Assembly (NCBI RefSeq): GCF_051603425.1 | Contig: NZ_CP194411.1 | Coordinates: 2,480,001-2,544,000, forward strand | Direction: 5' to 3' | Source of the DNA: Selenomonas sputigena_A | GTDB taxonomy: Bacteria; Bacillota; Negativicutes; Selenomonadales; Selenomonadaceae | DNA: 64,000 bases | Part shown: positions 8,262-17,165 of the stretch, piece by piece | Numbering within the stretch: position 1 is the first letter of the stretch | How the letters are laid out: every line of letters starts with the position of its first letter | Notes under the pieces: generated by a model | What the model was told of the DNA's origin: nothing | Database searches by the model: none | The model's input: only the letters and a program-made list of their open reading frames with translations | Program-made: the position numbers and the translations under genes

Positions 8262-8316
8262 ACATAGGAAAAGAGGAAGCCGCGGGCCTTGCCCGCGGCT
8301 TCCTCTTTTCCTATGT
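8262..8316. terminator. 26-bp perfect stem, 3-base loop; bidirectional terminator between TVP38 gene and ssrA
   Basis: Arms 8262-8287 and 8291-8316 are perfectly complementary around the loop CTT. The GC-rich inner part (GAAGCCGCGGGC) is bordered by A/T-rich outer parts that give T-tracts on either strand. It separates the convergent TVP38-type gene (+) and tmRNA (-). Confidence 0.85.
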
Positions 8317-8340
8317 CAGCGGCTGCTGCCGCTTCCTTCC

Positions 8341-8693
8341 TGGTGGAGACGAGGAGAATCGAACTCCTGTCCGAAAGCATTGTTTCATCGGCTTCTCCGA
8401 GCGCAGTCTGTGCTTTGCTTTAAGAATCAGGACGCCCACAGACAGGCTTCCGTCATCCGATTCCGCAAAATTTTCCCCTTCGAGCCTGCGAAAACCGGCT
8501 CCCGGGTATCCCGCATTTGTCCTCTTATCCGCTCAGGCGGGAACCAAGCGGCAAGAGGCTGGCCTTAAGCGGCCAGAGCGTATTCTTCGTTTGCTTTTAT
8601 GTTTAAATAAAAGTTTCACCTTACTAACGGGATGATGACCCCCCGGCTCGCTGCCCATGCACCATCTACCCCCGTCGAAACCTTTACGTCCCC
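8341..8693 (-). ncRNA. ssrA: Transfer-messenger RNA (tmRNA)
   Basis: Read on the minus strand, the 353-nt RNA begins GGGGACGTAAAGGTTTCGACGGG and ends GGAGTTCGATTCTCCTCGTCTCCACCA-like sequence, with an encoded CCA at 8341. The 5' GGGGACG pairs with 3' CGTCTCC as a 7-bp acceptor stem, and the T-arm GGTTCGA-type loop is intact. The resume reading frame at 8594-8565 reads GCA AAC GAA GAA TAC GCT CTG GCC GCT TAA, giving the proteolysis tag ANEEYALAA. With SmpB it rescues stalled ribosomes and marks their products for ClpXP-type degradation. It has its own promoter. Confidence 0.97.
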
Positions 8694-8731
8694 GTTGGCC
8701 TGTACATGAAGCAAATCTTGCTTGGATGTAT

Positions 8732-8760
8732 ATTATACGCCTTCCCCGAAAGATTTGCAA
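8732..8760 (-). promoter_or_regulatory. Promoter of ssrA
   Basis: On the minus strand TTGCAA (8760-8755), a 17-bp spacer and consensus TATAAT (8737-8732). The predicted start near 8725 gives a 5' leader of ~30 nt that RNase P would remove at the mature G at 8693. Confidence 0.85.
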
Positions 8761-8768
8761 GAAAAATC

Positions 8769-11183
8769 CTACATCGTCATGATCGGGTCGATATCGACGA
8801 GCACATCGTTTCTTACGGCAAGGCCTTCCCCGCGCAGAAAGTCGCAGGTTTTGGCGAGATCGGCCGTCTTGATGAGAAGCACGAAGCGATAGATATTGCG
8901 GAATTTTGCGATCAGGGCAGGAGCAGGGCCGATGATCTGCTGCCCTTCCATGCCAGCGAAAGCAGAGAGGAAGCGTTCCTGGATGCGGCATGCCTCATGA
9001 CGCGCCGCTTCTTCCGCCTCATGCTGTACGATCAGTTTGACGAGGCGGCTGAACGGCGGATAGAAAAGTGTTTCACGAAGGGGAAGTTCCTGCCGGTAAA
9101 AGGCCTCATAATCCTGCTGCAAAGCCGCAGCGACGGCATAATGCTCGGGGGTGTAGCCCTGCACGACCACCTGTCCCGGCACATCGCCGCGTCCGGCTCG
9201 GCCGGCTGTCTGCGTGATGAGCATAAAGCAGCGCTCCGCCGCACGAAAATCGGGCATGTTGAGGCTCGAGTCAGCACTCAATATGCCGACAGCCGTGACA
9301 TTGGGAATATCATGCCCCTTCGCTACCATCTGTGTGCCGAGCAGGATATCGTACTTTTTTTCGCGAAATGCCGCAAGGATCTCCTGATGCGCGAGCTTTC
9401 GGCTCGTCGTATCCCTGTCCATCCGCACGACACGCGCCTCAGGCACGAGAGCGCGAAGTTCCGCCTCAAGTTTTTCCGTGCCGGAGCCAAAGTATTTGAT
9501 ATAGGGGCTACCACACTCGGGGCATAGGAGCGGCACCGCCTGTTCTATATCGCAATGGTGGCAAAGAAGCCTGCCGCTTCTATGATAGACGAGCGGCAGA
9601 GAACACTCGGGGCATTTGACGACCGCGCCGCAGGATCGGCACATAACGAAGGTCGAGAAGCCGCGGCGGTTCAGCATGAGGATCAACTGCTCCTTCTTCT
9701 CCATCGTATCCTCGATGAGCCGGCGCAGGCGGCGCGATATGATATGGCGGTTTCCCTGATGCAGCTCCTCGCGCATATCGACAGCCTCGACATGCGGCAA
9801 GGGTTTCCGGCCGATGCGCTCCGGCATCAGCAGATGCGTAAGTTCGCCCCGCCTGGCACGGTACGATGTCTCGAGCGAGGGCGTGGCGCTGCCCAGGAGA
9901 AGCACGGCTCGGTGGAGACGCGCCATCTCTTCCGCGATAGGGCGCGCGTGGTAGCGCGGCGCTTCATCCTGCTTGTACGACATGTCCTGCTCCTCGTCCA
10001 GGATGATGAGCCCGATATCCGCTGCCGGCGTAAAAAGAGCCGAACGTGCGCCGATGACGATGCCCGCCTCACCGCGCCGGACGCGCAGAATGGCATCGTT
10101 GCGTTCAGCAAGAGAAAGCTGGCTGTGCATGACGATGATATCCTCAGCAAAGTATCCTTTGAAGGCAAGAACGATCTGGCTTGTCAGGGCGATTTCGGGC
10201 ACGAGCACGATGACCTTGCGCCCCGCCTGCCGCACGAGCGCGGCAGCCTCGATATAGACCTGCGTCTTGCCGCTGCCTGTCACCCCCTGCAAAAGAAAGG
10301 CATGATTCTCCCCTCGTTCAATATAGGGGCGAACAGCGTCAAGCGCCGCCTGCTGCTGTTCGCTCAGGCATACGGGCTCCATGCTGCCTGCCAGGTCCCG
10401 ATAGCTGTCGCGCAGCAAGCGGCGTCTCTCGATGCGGACCGCCCCCGTCTTCACCGCCGCCTGGATGACAGCGGCACTGATTCCGGCCGTGCGCAGCGCA
10501 GCGGAAGACTGCCCGTCTTTCGCCGCCAAAAGCTCCAAAAGCCGTCTCTGTGCCGGACGCCTTGCATAGCGCGCCAACATCGTCTCATCGAGCGGCGCGT
10601 TCAGAAAGACGTAGTTTTCATAGCGCGCCTTATCTCGTTTCTGCGCCTGATATGATTTCCGCACCAATTTCTGCTGCACGAGACGGGAGAGCAGAGGAGC
10701 GAGTCTTTCGCCCAGCTTCGGCAAGGCTTTCCTAACAGCAGAGACATTCAGGGAACCTCGATCGAGCAGACTTTGATAAAGAAGCTTCTCCTCTTCCGTG
10801 AGATGCAGCAGGTCCGCCCCCTCCACCGCCTCATACTCGACCGCGATCTTCAAACCGCTCTTGCCCGGCATGAAGAGCCGCATGGCTCCGGCAAGCGGGC
10901 ATAAATAAAAATCGGCCATCCAGCGCGCTGTCTCGATCATTTCAGGAAGGAACCACGCTTCCTCGTCAACAGCAGAGATGATGTCCTTCAGCTTGTAATC
11001 GCTCGGAGCAGCTTCCATGTGCGCAGCGACAGAAAGCACAAAACCCTCGACACGCCTCCCTCCGAAGGGCACGAGGACGCGCCATCCCTGCGCCAGGAAA
11101 GCCAGCGTTTCCGGCACACGGTAGGTATAGGCCTGCGCTATGCTTTTCACAGGGACATTGACAAAAACTTCTGCCGTAAGCAA
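8769..11183 (-). CDS. priA: Primosomal replication-restart helicase PriA
   Basis: The protein has 804 residues. The N-terminal DNA-binding part (AEVFVNVPVKSIAQAYTYRVP) is followed by a superfamily-2 helicase with Walker A GVTGSGKT near residue 310 and the DExx-type box ILDEEQD. The zinc module has CRSCGAVVKCPEC and CHHCDIEQAVPLLCPEC, and the C-terminal helicase motifs include TQMVAKGHD and TQTAGRAGRG. PriA reloads the replisome at collapsed forks. I choose TTG 11183, since MLTAEVFVN matches the family N-terminus and GGAG lies 10 bases upstream. GTG at 11192 is the alternative, but there the SD is almost touching the start. Confidence 0.95.
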   Translation of the reverse strand: MLTAEVFVNVPVKSIAQAYTYRVPETLAFLAQGWRVLVPFGGRRVEGFVLSVAAHMEAAPSDYKLKDIISAVDEEAWFLPEMIETARWMADFYLCPLAGAMRLFMPGKSGLKIAVEYEAVEGADLLHLTEEEKLLYQSLLDRGSLNVSAVRKALPKLGERLAPLLSRLVQQKLVRKSYQAQKRDKARYENYVFLNAPLDETMLARYARRPAQRRLLELLAAKDGQSSAALRTAGISAAVIQAAVKTGAVRIERRRLLRDSYRDLAGSMEPVCLSEQQQAALDAVRPYIERGENHAFLLQGVTGSGKTQVYIEAAALVRQAGRKVIVLVPEIALTSQIVLAFKGYFAEDIIVMHSQLSLAERNDAILRVRRGEAGIVIGARSALFTPAADIGLIILDEEQDMSYKQDEAPRYHARPIAEEMARLHRAVLLLGSATPSLETSYRARRGELTHLLMPERIGRKPLPHVEAVDMREELHQGNRHIISRRLRRLIEDTMEKKEQLILMLNRRGFSTFVMCRSCGAVVKCPECSLPLVYHRSGRLLCHHCDIEQAVPLLCPECGSPYIKYFGSGTEKLEAELRALVPEARVVRMDRDTTSRKLAHQEILAAFREKKYDILLGTQMVAKGHDIPNVTAVGILSADSSLNMPDFRAAERCFMLITQTAGRAGRGDVPGQVVVQGYTPEHYAVAAALQQDYEAFYRQELPLRETLFYPPFSRLVKLIVQHEAEEAARHEACRIQERFLSAFAGMEGQQIIGPAPALIAKFRNIYRFVLLIKTADLAKTCDFLRGEGLAVRNDVLVDIDPIMTM

Positions 11184-11284
11184 GATGTTCACGCTCCAAA
11201 ATATAACGCAAAAGAGAAAAGCTTCCGGCACGCAACAGGCGCACCGAAAGCCCATCCCCTGCACCATCCCGGACGGCGCAGACC

Positions 11285-11887
11285 TCAATCCAAAATAAAG
11301 ATCTCGATATTCTTGCGGCCGAACATGATAGCCTCTTCCGACGTATCAAAAGCAAGATCGATCTTGTTGCCGCGGATAGCGGAACCGACATCCTCCGCGA
11401 TCGCTTCGCCATAGCCGGGGATGAACACACGCGTTCCCAGCGGAATGACGGCGGGATCGACAGCAATCACGCCTTTCCTGACCAAAGTCCCGCTCGCTGT
11501 GTGATTGGACAAACCCGGATCAAAGCGGCTGTAAGCCGTGGCAGACACCATGAGGGAACGTCCTCCGCCCCTGCTCGGAGCAACCTCGGGTACCGGCGGT
11601 TCCTCCCCGCCCGAAAGCGCCATATACGTCATACGGCCGCATATGCCATCCACCTCAAGGTTGTTTTCCTGCTGGAACTTCGTAATGGCAGCCGTTGTTT
11701 TCGCACCGCAAATGCCGTCTGCTTCGTTATCCGCCAAGTAGCCGCGTGCAATCAGGAGCTTTTGCACCGCACGCACACTGTCGCCCCTCATGCCTTCCTT
11801 GACGAGGAAACCATGGGCCAATGCCGTTGCACCGGTCACCATGAGACCGAGGAAAAGAACGAACGAAAAAATCATAGCTTTTCTCAA
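11285..11887 (-). CDS. Secreted peptidoglycan-binding 3D-domain protein
   Basis: A protein of 200 residues. Residues ~5-28 are a signal peptide or anchor (MIFSFVLFLGLMVTGATALAHG). One PG_binding_1 repeat follows (GDSVRAVQKLLIARGYL...GICGAKTTAAITKFQQENNLEVDGICG). The C-terminal 3D domain is named for its Asp residues, visible as ATAYSRFDPG, IAVDPAVIPLGTRVFIPGYG, AIAEDVG and KIDLAFDT. 3D domains share the MltA/RlpA-like double-psi barrel and in Firmicutes belong to cell-wall lytic or Rpf-like proteins. The start is TTG 11887, with GAGGTG seven bases ahead; GTG 11902 in the same frame has no SD. Confidence 0.86.
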   Translation of the reverse strand: MRKAMIFSFVLFLGLMVTGATALAHGFLVKEGMRGDSVRAVQKLLIARGYLADNEADGICGAKTTAAITKFQQENNLEVDGICGRMTYMALSGGEEPPVPEVAPSRGGGRSLMVSATAYSRFDPGLSNHTASGTLVRKGVIAVDPAVIPLGTRVFIPGYGEAIAEDVGSAIRGNKIDLAFDTSEEAIMFGRKNIEIFILD

Positions 11888-11978
11888 TAGACGCCACCTC
11901 ACAGAAAAAGCAAAAATTTTCCACAGGGACTATTATATCAAAAAGCATGAATTACGTCAAAACATTCTTTAACGCCGT

Positions 11979-12731
11979 CTAATGCGTTTCCCATCCGTCT
12001 TCCGCTTCAAGCTCCGCTAAGAACCGCCTGTCCTCCGCGGTCAGCCCTGCCCGCTGCAAAAGCTCCGGACGATTCTTCCGCGTGAGGCGCAGCGATTCCT
12101 TGCGCCGCCAGGCACGGATCTTCGCATGGTCGCCCGACAATAGGACTTCCGGCGTCGTCATGCCTTCATATTCGCGCGGACGCGTATACTGAGGAAACCC
12201 CAGCAAACCTTCATAGAAGGAATCCGTCGGCGCGGACTCCTCTGAGCCGAGCACACCCGGCAGCATGCGGGCAACGGCATCGACGACGATCATCGCAGGC
12301 AGTTCTCCCCCCGTCAGGACAAAATCGCCTACGGAAATCGTCTCGTCAACAAGATGTTCGCGAATGCGCGCATCAAAGCCCTCGTAATGCCCGCATAGAA
12401 CGATAAGCTGTTCCTCCGCTGCCAGCTCCTTCGCCATATCCTGCGTAAAGGTCCTGCCGCTCGGACACATGAGGAGGATGCGGCGCCTGGCGCAGGCACT
12501 GCCCGCAAGGATCGAGCGCACGGCACGGAACATCGGTTCAGGCTTCAGAACCATGCCGCTGCCGCCGCCAAAGGGAGAATCATCCACCTGCCTGTGCTTG
12601 TCAAAGGCAAAATCGCGCAGCTGCGTGAACCGGATGTCGAGAAGCCCTTTCTCCTGCGCCCGCTTGATGATGCTCGCGCCAAAGACCCCTTCAAACATCG
12701 CAGGGAAAAGGGTGACGATATCAATGCGCAT
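11979..12731 (-). CDS. trmD: tRNA (guanine37-N1)-methyltransferase
   Basis: The 250-residue product starts MRIDIVTLFPAMFEG, the invariant TrmD N-terminus, followed by DDSPFGGGSGMV, LMCPSGRTF, VLCGHYEGFDARI and the SAM-knot segment SVGDFVLTGGELPAMIVVDAVARMLPGVLG (cited to mark its extent, residues ~132-161). It methylates G37 next to the anticodon of Leu, Pro and Arg tRNAs, which prevents +1 slippage. Its first codons overlap the end of rimM by 11 bases, indicating translational coupling. It is the last gene of the ftsY-ffh-rpsP-rimM-trmD run here; rplS does not follow. Confidence 0.96.
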   Translation of the reverse strand: MRIDIVTLFPAMFEGVFGASIIKRAQEKGLLDIRFTQLRDFAFDKHRQVDDSPFGGGSGMVLKPEPMFRAVRSILAGSACARRRILLMCPSGRTFTQDMAKELAAEEQLIVLCGHYEGFDARIREHLVDETISVGDFVLTGGELPAMIVVDAVARMLPGVLGSEESAPTDSFYEGLLGFPQYTRPREYEGMTTPEVLLSGDHAKIRAWRRKESLRLTRKNRPELLQRAGLTAEDRRFLAELEAEDGWETH

Positions 12732-13230
12732 AATCGTCCAGCTCTTCCTGCAGGTCGACGCGCAGAAAGCCTTCCTTCACATTGATTTCGCGCACGACTT
12801 TCTTGAGCGCCGGAATCAAAAGCTCTCCGCCCGCTTGCCGACGTGTCACATAAACATCGTTGCTGCCCGTCTTGAGGACGTTTGTAACCTCGCCGAGCGT
12901 TTTCCCTTCCAGATCGAGCACCTGCAGGCCGATAATGTCGAACGTATAAAACTCGCCTTCCGAAAGCGGCGCCGCATCCTCCCGCTCAACGCGCAGGAGC
13001 TCACCCGTGAGTTTCGCCGCCTCTTCACGGGAGGCGCATCCGACGAGGGAAAGAAGCACAAATTGACGATGATAATGCACATGTGCGACCTGAAAAAGCT
13101 TTTCTCCAATAAAGACTTCCTTGAGGCTCTCAAAGCGTTCGGGAAAATCCGTCAGAGGAATCACGCGCAATTCGCCCCTGAGACCATGCGGCGCTCCTGC
13201 CTTGCCGATTACAACGCGCCCGTCAGCCAC
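12721..13230 (-). CDS. rimM: Ribosome maturation factor RimM
   Basis: Residues GRVVIGKAGAPHGLRGELRV form the RimM N-terminal barrel signature (G..HGL+G). The PRC-barrel half contains GEFYTFDIIGLQVLDLEGKTLGEVTNVL and ends in VDLQEELDDYAH. RimM binds S19 and aids 30S head assembly. The start is uncertain: GTG 13230 overlaps the ylqD stop and gives a 169-residue protein of normal size. TTG 13242 (GAGG nine bases upstream) and ATG 13251 are alternatives in the same frame. Confidence 0.92.
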   Translation of the reverse strand: MADGRVVIGKAGAPHGLRGELRVIPLTDFPERFESLKEVFIGEKLFQVAHVHYHRQFVLLSLVGCASREEAAKLTGELLRVEREDAAPLSEGEFYTFDIIGLQVLDLEGKTLGEVTNVLKTGSNDVYVTRRQAGGELLIPALKKVVREINVKEGFLRVDLQEELDDYAH

Positions 13231-13630
13231 GGATTGCGACAACCTTGTCATCCTCGACAAGAACCTCGACGTTCATAAGCTCACGCATATTCGTGCCAAC
13301 CTTGAGTTCAGCCAAACGCTCGAGCGTTCCTTGGACGATTTCCGCACCGATTGCAAGCTTCTTCGTTTCCGCGAGCTTTGCTTCCGCCTGCTCCTTGTAG
13401 TCAAGGCGTTTCTGCCTCTCGACTGCAAACTGCTGACGCACGACCTGTGCCTGCCCGATATTCTGCTGCGCGGTTTCCGTGACGATGCGCTTTTCTTCGA
13501 TGCCCATCTGCTGCAGCTCAAGCTCTACCTTCTTCAGCCCTTCCTCGAGTTCGCCGATGATGCGCGCCTTAAGCTTTTCCGTCAATTTCGCCTTTACCGT
13601 GCACGGCACTTTCACCTGAATGCTGTCCAT
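13223..13630 (-). CDS. ylqD: YlqD-family protein
   Basis: A 135-residue protein from ATG 13630 (GGGGAGAG six bases upstream). It is charged and largely helical, with a probable coiled coil through residues ~25-95 (LTEKLKARIIGELEEGLKKVELELQQM and RQKRLDYKEQAEAKLAETKKL), and ends in a small beta segment NVEVLVEDDKVVAIRG. It matches Bacillus YlqD, a protein of unknown function that sits between khpA and rimM in many Firmicutes, as it does here. Confidence 0.85.
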   Translation of the reverse strand: MDSIQVKVPCTVKAKLTEKLKARIIGELEEGLKKVELELQQMGIEEKRIVTETAQQNIGQAQVVRQQFAVERQKRLDYKEQAEAKLAETKKLAIGAEIVQGTLERLAELKVGTNMRELMNVEVLVEDDKVVAIRG

Positions 13631-13744
13631 AATCTCTCCCCTTTTCCGCCTGCCCATGAAAGAAATAGCGGCAATTATCCCGCGAGGGACGTTGCCGCAT
13701 TCCCAGGCATACTTCCCGACGGCCTGCTGCCGTCCGGCTGTTTC

Positions 13745-13972
13745 CTAGTTGATATCTACCTTGACTTTCTTGTTTTCACGGATACCGGCTGCCTTGGCGA
13801 CCGTGCGGATGGCCTTCGCAATCCGCCCCTGCTTGCCAATGACTTTGCCCATATCATCCGAAGCAACATGAAGCTCGATAAAGGTCATGCGGTCTTCCTG
13901 TCGTTCCTTGACAGTGACGTCTTCGGGATGATCCACCAGCGCCTTGGCGATAATCTCAACGACTTCCTTCAT
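13745..13972 (-). CDS. khpA: KH-domain RNA-binding protein KhpA (YlqC)
   Basis: This 75-residue protein is almost entirely a KH fold with the diagnostic loop GKVIGKQGRIAKAIRTV (GxxG = GKQG). It starts MKEVVEIIAKALVDHPEDV. KhpA partners with KhpB/Jag to bind many RNAs and influence division and sRNA metabolism. Start ATG 13972 has AGAGGA seven bases upstream; a longer open frame overlaps rpsP and is not needed. Confidence 0.93.
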   Translation of the reverse strand: MKEVVEIIAKALVDHPEDVTVKERQEDRMTFIELHVASDDMGKVIGKQGRIAKAIRTVAKAAGIRENKKVKVDIN

Positions 13973-14057
13973 GCTGATTCCTCTTTTCCGGAGCGAAGCC
14001 ACGGGAATCGGCCACAATGTGCCGACGCCCTTTTGCCTCGCCAATCAGACTGTCCGT

Positions 14058-14333
14058 TCAGTTCTTCGAACGCTTTGCCTCATCGAACTTCGCCATGATT
14101 CCCTTCTTGCGGAAAAGCGAGCGAACCGTATCCGTCGGCTGTGCGCCCTTGCTCATCCAATCGATGGCCTTCTCCTCATCGACATTGATGACGGCCGGTT
14201 CCTTCGTGGAATCGTAGTTGCCAAGGATCTCGATGAAGCGACCGTCGCGCGGCGAGCGGGAATCCGCCACAACAATGCGGTAGAACGGTTTCTTCTTCGC
14301 ACCCATGCGGGTCAAACGAATCTTTACTGCCAT
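14058..14333 (-). CDS. rpsP: Small ribosomal subunit protein bS16
   Basis: A 91-residue protein, MAVKIRLTRMGAKKKPFYRIVVADSRSPRDGRFIEILG at its start, which is the S16 signature region. The tail continues VDEEKAIDWMSKGAQPTDTVRSLF. AAGGAGGTGAAAACATG gives a near-perfect ribosome site, stronger than those of its neighbours, as expected for a ribosomal protein. It lies between ffh and khpA in the usual Firmicute order. Confidence 0.97.
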   Translation of the reverse strand: MAVKIRLTRMGAKKKPFYRIVVADSRSPRDGRFIEILGNYDSTKEPAVINVDEEKAIDWMSKGAQPTDTVRSLFRKKGIMAKFDEAKRSKN

Positions 14334-14393
14334 GTTTTCACCTCCTTAAAAGGATATTGCCGTACAAAACGGGAAAGACATCCTCCCGACAAA

Positions 14394-15773
14394 TTACGGC
14401 ATAAACGGGAGCTTGAGCCCCCCGAGGCCGCCAAGTCCGGGAAAGCCCTTGCCCTTCTTGCCGCCCTGCATTTTCTGCACTTTCTTCATCATCTTCCTCA
14501 TCTCGGCAAACTGCTTCAGCAGCTTGTTCACATCCTGCACGCGCGTGCCGCTGCCCATAGCAATGCGTTTGCGGCGGCTGCCGTTGATGATGGAGGTATC
14601 GGCGCGTTCCTTGGGCGTCATCGACTTGATGATCGCTTCGATCCGGCGCACCTCCTTGCCGTTGAGGTCGATATCCTGCCCCTGCAGCTGCTTCTTGAGC
14701 CCGCCCATGCCCGGAATCATGCCGAGAATCTGCTCGAAGGAGCCGAGCTTGCGCACCTTCTGCATCTGGGCAAGAAAATCATCCAGCGTGAAATCCGCCT
14801 TGCGCAGCTTTTTTTCCATCTTTTTCGCTTCTGCGGCATCAAACGTGGACTGCGCTTTCTCTATCAGGGAAAGCACATCGCCCATGCCGAGAATACGCGA
14901 AGCCATGCGGTCGGGATGGAACGGTTCGAGCGCCTCGAGCTTCTCGCCCATGCCGACAAATTTGATCGGGCAGCCGGTCACAGCCTTGACCGAAAGAGCC
15001 GCACCACCGCGTGCATCGCCGTCAAGCTTTGTGAGAACGACGCCGTCCAAGCCAAGACCGGCATTGAAGCTTTCCGCCACGTTCACGGCGTCCTGTCCCG
15101 TCATCGCGTCGACGACGAGCAGGATCTCATGCGGCTTTACTCCGGTCTTGATATCCTTGAGCTCCTGCATCAGATTCTCGTCGATATGCAGACGTCCCGC
15201 CGTATCGATGATAACGACATCGTTCACATGGGAACGCGCATAGTCGATGGAATCCTTGGCAATCGTCACGGCATCCGTGCCCTGCGGCATGGAAAAAACG
15301 GGAATGCCGAGCTGTTCGCCCAAAACCTCGAGCTGCTTGACAGCAGCCGGACGATAGATGTCCGCCGCAACGAGAAGCGGCTTCTTGCCCTGCTTCTTCA
15401 GTGAAAGGCCGAGCTTGCCCGCCGAGGTCGTCTTGCCCGCGCCCTGCAGTCCGACCATCATGACGACAGTCGGCGGCAGGGAGGAAATATTGAGGCGGCT
15501 CTGCGTGCCGCCCATGAGTTCCGTCAGTTCCTCATCGACAATCTTGACGACGACCTGTGCGGGGGTCAGCGTCTCGAGCACATCCTGCCCGATGGCGCGT
15601 TCCTTGACCTTTTGGACAAAATTCTTCACGACCTTGAAATTGACGTCCGCCTCGAGAAGCGCCATGCGCACCTCGCGCATCGCCTCGTTGACGTCATCCT
15701 CCGTCAGTTTGCCATGGCCGCGAAGTTTCTTGAACGTCTCCTGCAGGCGGTCAGCCAGACTTTCAAATATCAT
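14394..15773 (-). CDS. ffh: Signal recognition particle GTPase Ffh
   Basis: This 459-residue protein has an N-domain (1-90), a G-domain with P-loop GLQGAGKTTSAGKLG near residue 107, DTAGRL near 190, TKLDGDARGG near 247, and a methionine-rich M-domain (MIPGMGGLKKQL, MKKVQKMQGG) that holds signal sequences and 4.5S/scRNA. It targets nascent membrane proteins to the FtsY receptor, whose gene is 1.4 kb upstream. One base separates the ylxM stop from the ffh ATG, and the SD (GGGAGG) lies inside ylxM. Confidence 0.97.
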   Translation of the reverse strand: MIFESLADRLQETFKKLRGHGKLTEDDVNEAMREVRMALLEADVNFKVVKNFVQKVKERAIGQDVLETLTPAQVVVKIVDEELTELMGGTQSRLNISSLPPTVVMMVGLQGAGKTTSAGKLGLSLKKQGKKPLLVAADIYRPAAVKQLEVLGEQLGIPVFSMPQGTDAVTIAKDSIDYARSHVNDVVIIDTAGRLHIDENLMQELKDIKTGVKPHEILLVVDAMTGQDAVNVAESFNAGLGLDGVVLTKLDGDARGGAALSVKAVTGCPIKFVGMGEKLEALEPFHPDRMASRILGMGDVLSLIEKAQSTFDAAEAKKMEKKLRKADFTLDDFLAQMQKVRKLGSFEQILGMIPGMGGLKKQLQGQDIDLNGKEVRRIEAIIKSMTPKERADTSIINGSRRKRIAMGSGTRVQDVNKLLKQFAEMRKMMKKVQKMQGGKKGKGFPGLGGLGGLKLPFMP

Positions 15774-15774
15774 G

Positions 15775-16131
15775 CTATACCTCCCGTCGCGTCCCGAGAA
15801 GCGCCGCTATGCGCTGCAAAACAGCATCGACGGCTTCTCCGTTCGTTTCCGTGCGTAAATTCCCGATTGCCGCCCCTATGGCGGCGAGTTCCTCGTGCTC
15901 CTCTCTAAGACGCTTTAAGAGACCGAGCTTCTGTTCATACGTCTCAAGAGCCTGCTCCGAGCGATGAATAATATCGTACACGGCTTGCCTAGAGACCCCG
16001 ACCGCCTCGCCGATCTCCGAGAGGGAAAAATCGTCGAAGAGATGAAGCTCCAGGCAGCGCCGCTGCTTTTCCGTCAGCAGCATACCGTACATGTCAAACA
16101 TATCCGCCAGATGAAAGAGCCTTTCCAGCAT
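15775..16131 (-). CDS. ylxM: YlxM/p13-like helix-turn-helix protein
   Basis: A 118-residue protein starting MLERLFHLADMFDMYGMLLTEKQR. It contains a sigma-factor region-4-like HTH (LHLFDDFSLSEIGEAVGVSRQAVYDIIHRSE), the hallmark of YlxM (UPF0122). Genetic work in other Firmicutes links it to SRP function. The start ATG 16131 is chosen because it matches the family N-terminus and has GGGTGA five bases upstream; GTG 16140 is possible. Translation is coupled to ffh by a one-base gap. Confidence 0.93.
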   Translation of the reverse strand: MLERLFHLADMFDMYGMLLTEKQRRCLELHLFDDFSLSEIGEAVGVSRQAVYDIIHRSEQALETYEQKLGLLKRLREEHEELAAIGAAIGNLRTETNGEAVDAVLQRIAALLGTRREV

Positions 16132-16265
16132 CCTTTTCACCCGCTTTCGCGCGAGAAGCCCTATGCAGCATAGGACAACTTCTTGTTCGGGCGCCTCGGG
16201 CAACCCGACTTTGTTATTATACGCAAAGCGAAAGGGACTGTCAAGTTTTTTCCTTGGCAGGCATC

Positions 16266-17165
16266 TCAAAATTCATATCCCTTGCGTATGCCGTCCTCAA
16301 AGGCTGTCTGCGGATGCCAGCCCGTATCCTCCTGCAGCTTCTTAACGCTCGGCGCAATGCCGTAGACGGCCTCTCCCCTTTCACCGTAATGGATGACGCC
16401 GTCCGAAGCGACGATGCGCCGTGCCTCCTCCGTGAATTCGCGCAGCGGACGGCAACGGCCGTCGGCAATATTATACACCTCGCCGACCCTGCCCTTTTCC
16501 GCCAGCGCGATCAGAGCAGCGGCGCAATCCTCAGCGTAGAGGAAATCCCAAGTCTGCCTTGCCGCCGTCATGGAAAATTCCCGCCCATCGGAAAGCGCGG
16601 CCACAAGCTCACGCAGAAGATGCCCCTCATTCTCATACTTGCCGTAAATGCTGAAGATGCGCCCCCAGAGCCATTCGACTCCCAGCTGCGCGGCAAGGCG
16701 CTGCGTCAGGTAACAGGCGGCGACTTTCGCCGCGCCATAAGCATTAACGGGATGCAATGCCGTTTCTTCTGTAATAGTTCCCTCCGTCGGACCGTATTCC
16801 GCTTGGGAACCCACGGCAAGAAAGCGGCGGCACGAGAGCGCCTTTGCTGCCCGAAGAGCTGTCAGCACAGCTTCCATATTCGTATGATGCAGCGCAAAGT
16901 CGTCGCGCGAGCCGGCCTGCCACGCGAGATGAAAAAACACCTCGGCTGTTTCTCCCACGATTTCCGCCATTCGTCCGTATTCCGCCTGGGAGATTTCGTA
17001 CAGGCGCAGATTCTCATGCTTTGACAGCCGTTCATTATGCTTCGAGCCCGGACGAACGACGGCATGAACAAGATAATCCTCCTGCAGCAGCTTCTGCACC
17101 AGATGATAGCCGATAAATCCTGCCGCTCCCGTCACTACAGCGCTCTTCGCCGCGCCGCGCCTCAT
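16266..17165 (-). CDS. NAD-dependent epimerase/dehydratase (extended SDR)
   Basis: A protein of 299 residues. It has the Rossmann motif TGAAGFIG near residue 11, the catalytic YxxxK as YGAAK near 136, a Ser/Thr shelf (AVGSQAEYGPTEG) and the late VYNIADGRCRPLREFTEE block of sugar-nucleotide epimerases and dehydratases. It probably acts on an NDP-hexose, perhaps for surface polysaccharide, but the substrate cannot be read off. Its ATG overlaps the ftsY stop in ATGA. This is an unusual guest inside the ftsY-ylxM-ffh run, which in most Firmicutes has no such gene. Confidence 0.85.
   Translation of the reverse strand: MRRGAAKSAVVTGAAGFIGYHLVQKLLQEDYLVHAVVRPGSKHNERLSKHENLRLYEISQAEYGRMAEIVGETAEVFFHLAWQAGSRDDFALHHTNMEAVLTALRAAKALSCRRFLAVGSQAEYGPTEGTITEETALHPVNAYGAAKVAACYLTQRLAAQLGVEWLWGRIFSIYGKYENEGHLLRELVAALSDGREFSMTAARQTWDFLYAEDCAAALIALAEKGRVGEVYNIADGRCRPLREFTEEARRIVASDGVIHYGERGEAVYGIAPSVKKLQEDTGWHPQTAFEDGIRKGYEF

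Noticed and set aside
7390..8265. 291-codon minus-strand frame opposite the TVP38-type gene
   Set aside because: Asp/Gly/His-rich reverse translation of a membrane protein; the plus-strand gene has promoter, SD and family motifs.
8141..8635. Open frames across the tmRNA gene
   Set aside because: The region is fully explained by a 353-nt tmRNA with acceptor stem, tag and promoter; apparent frames are not genes.
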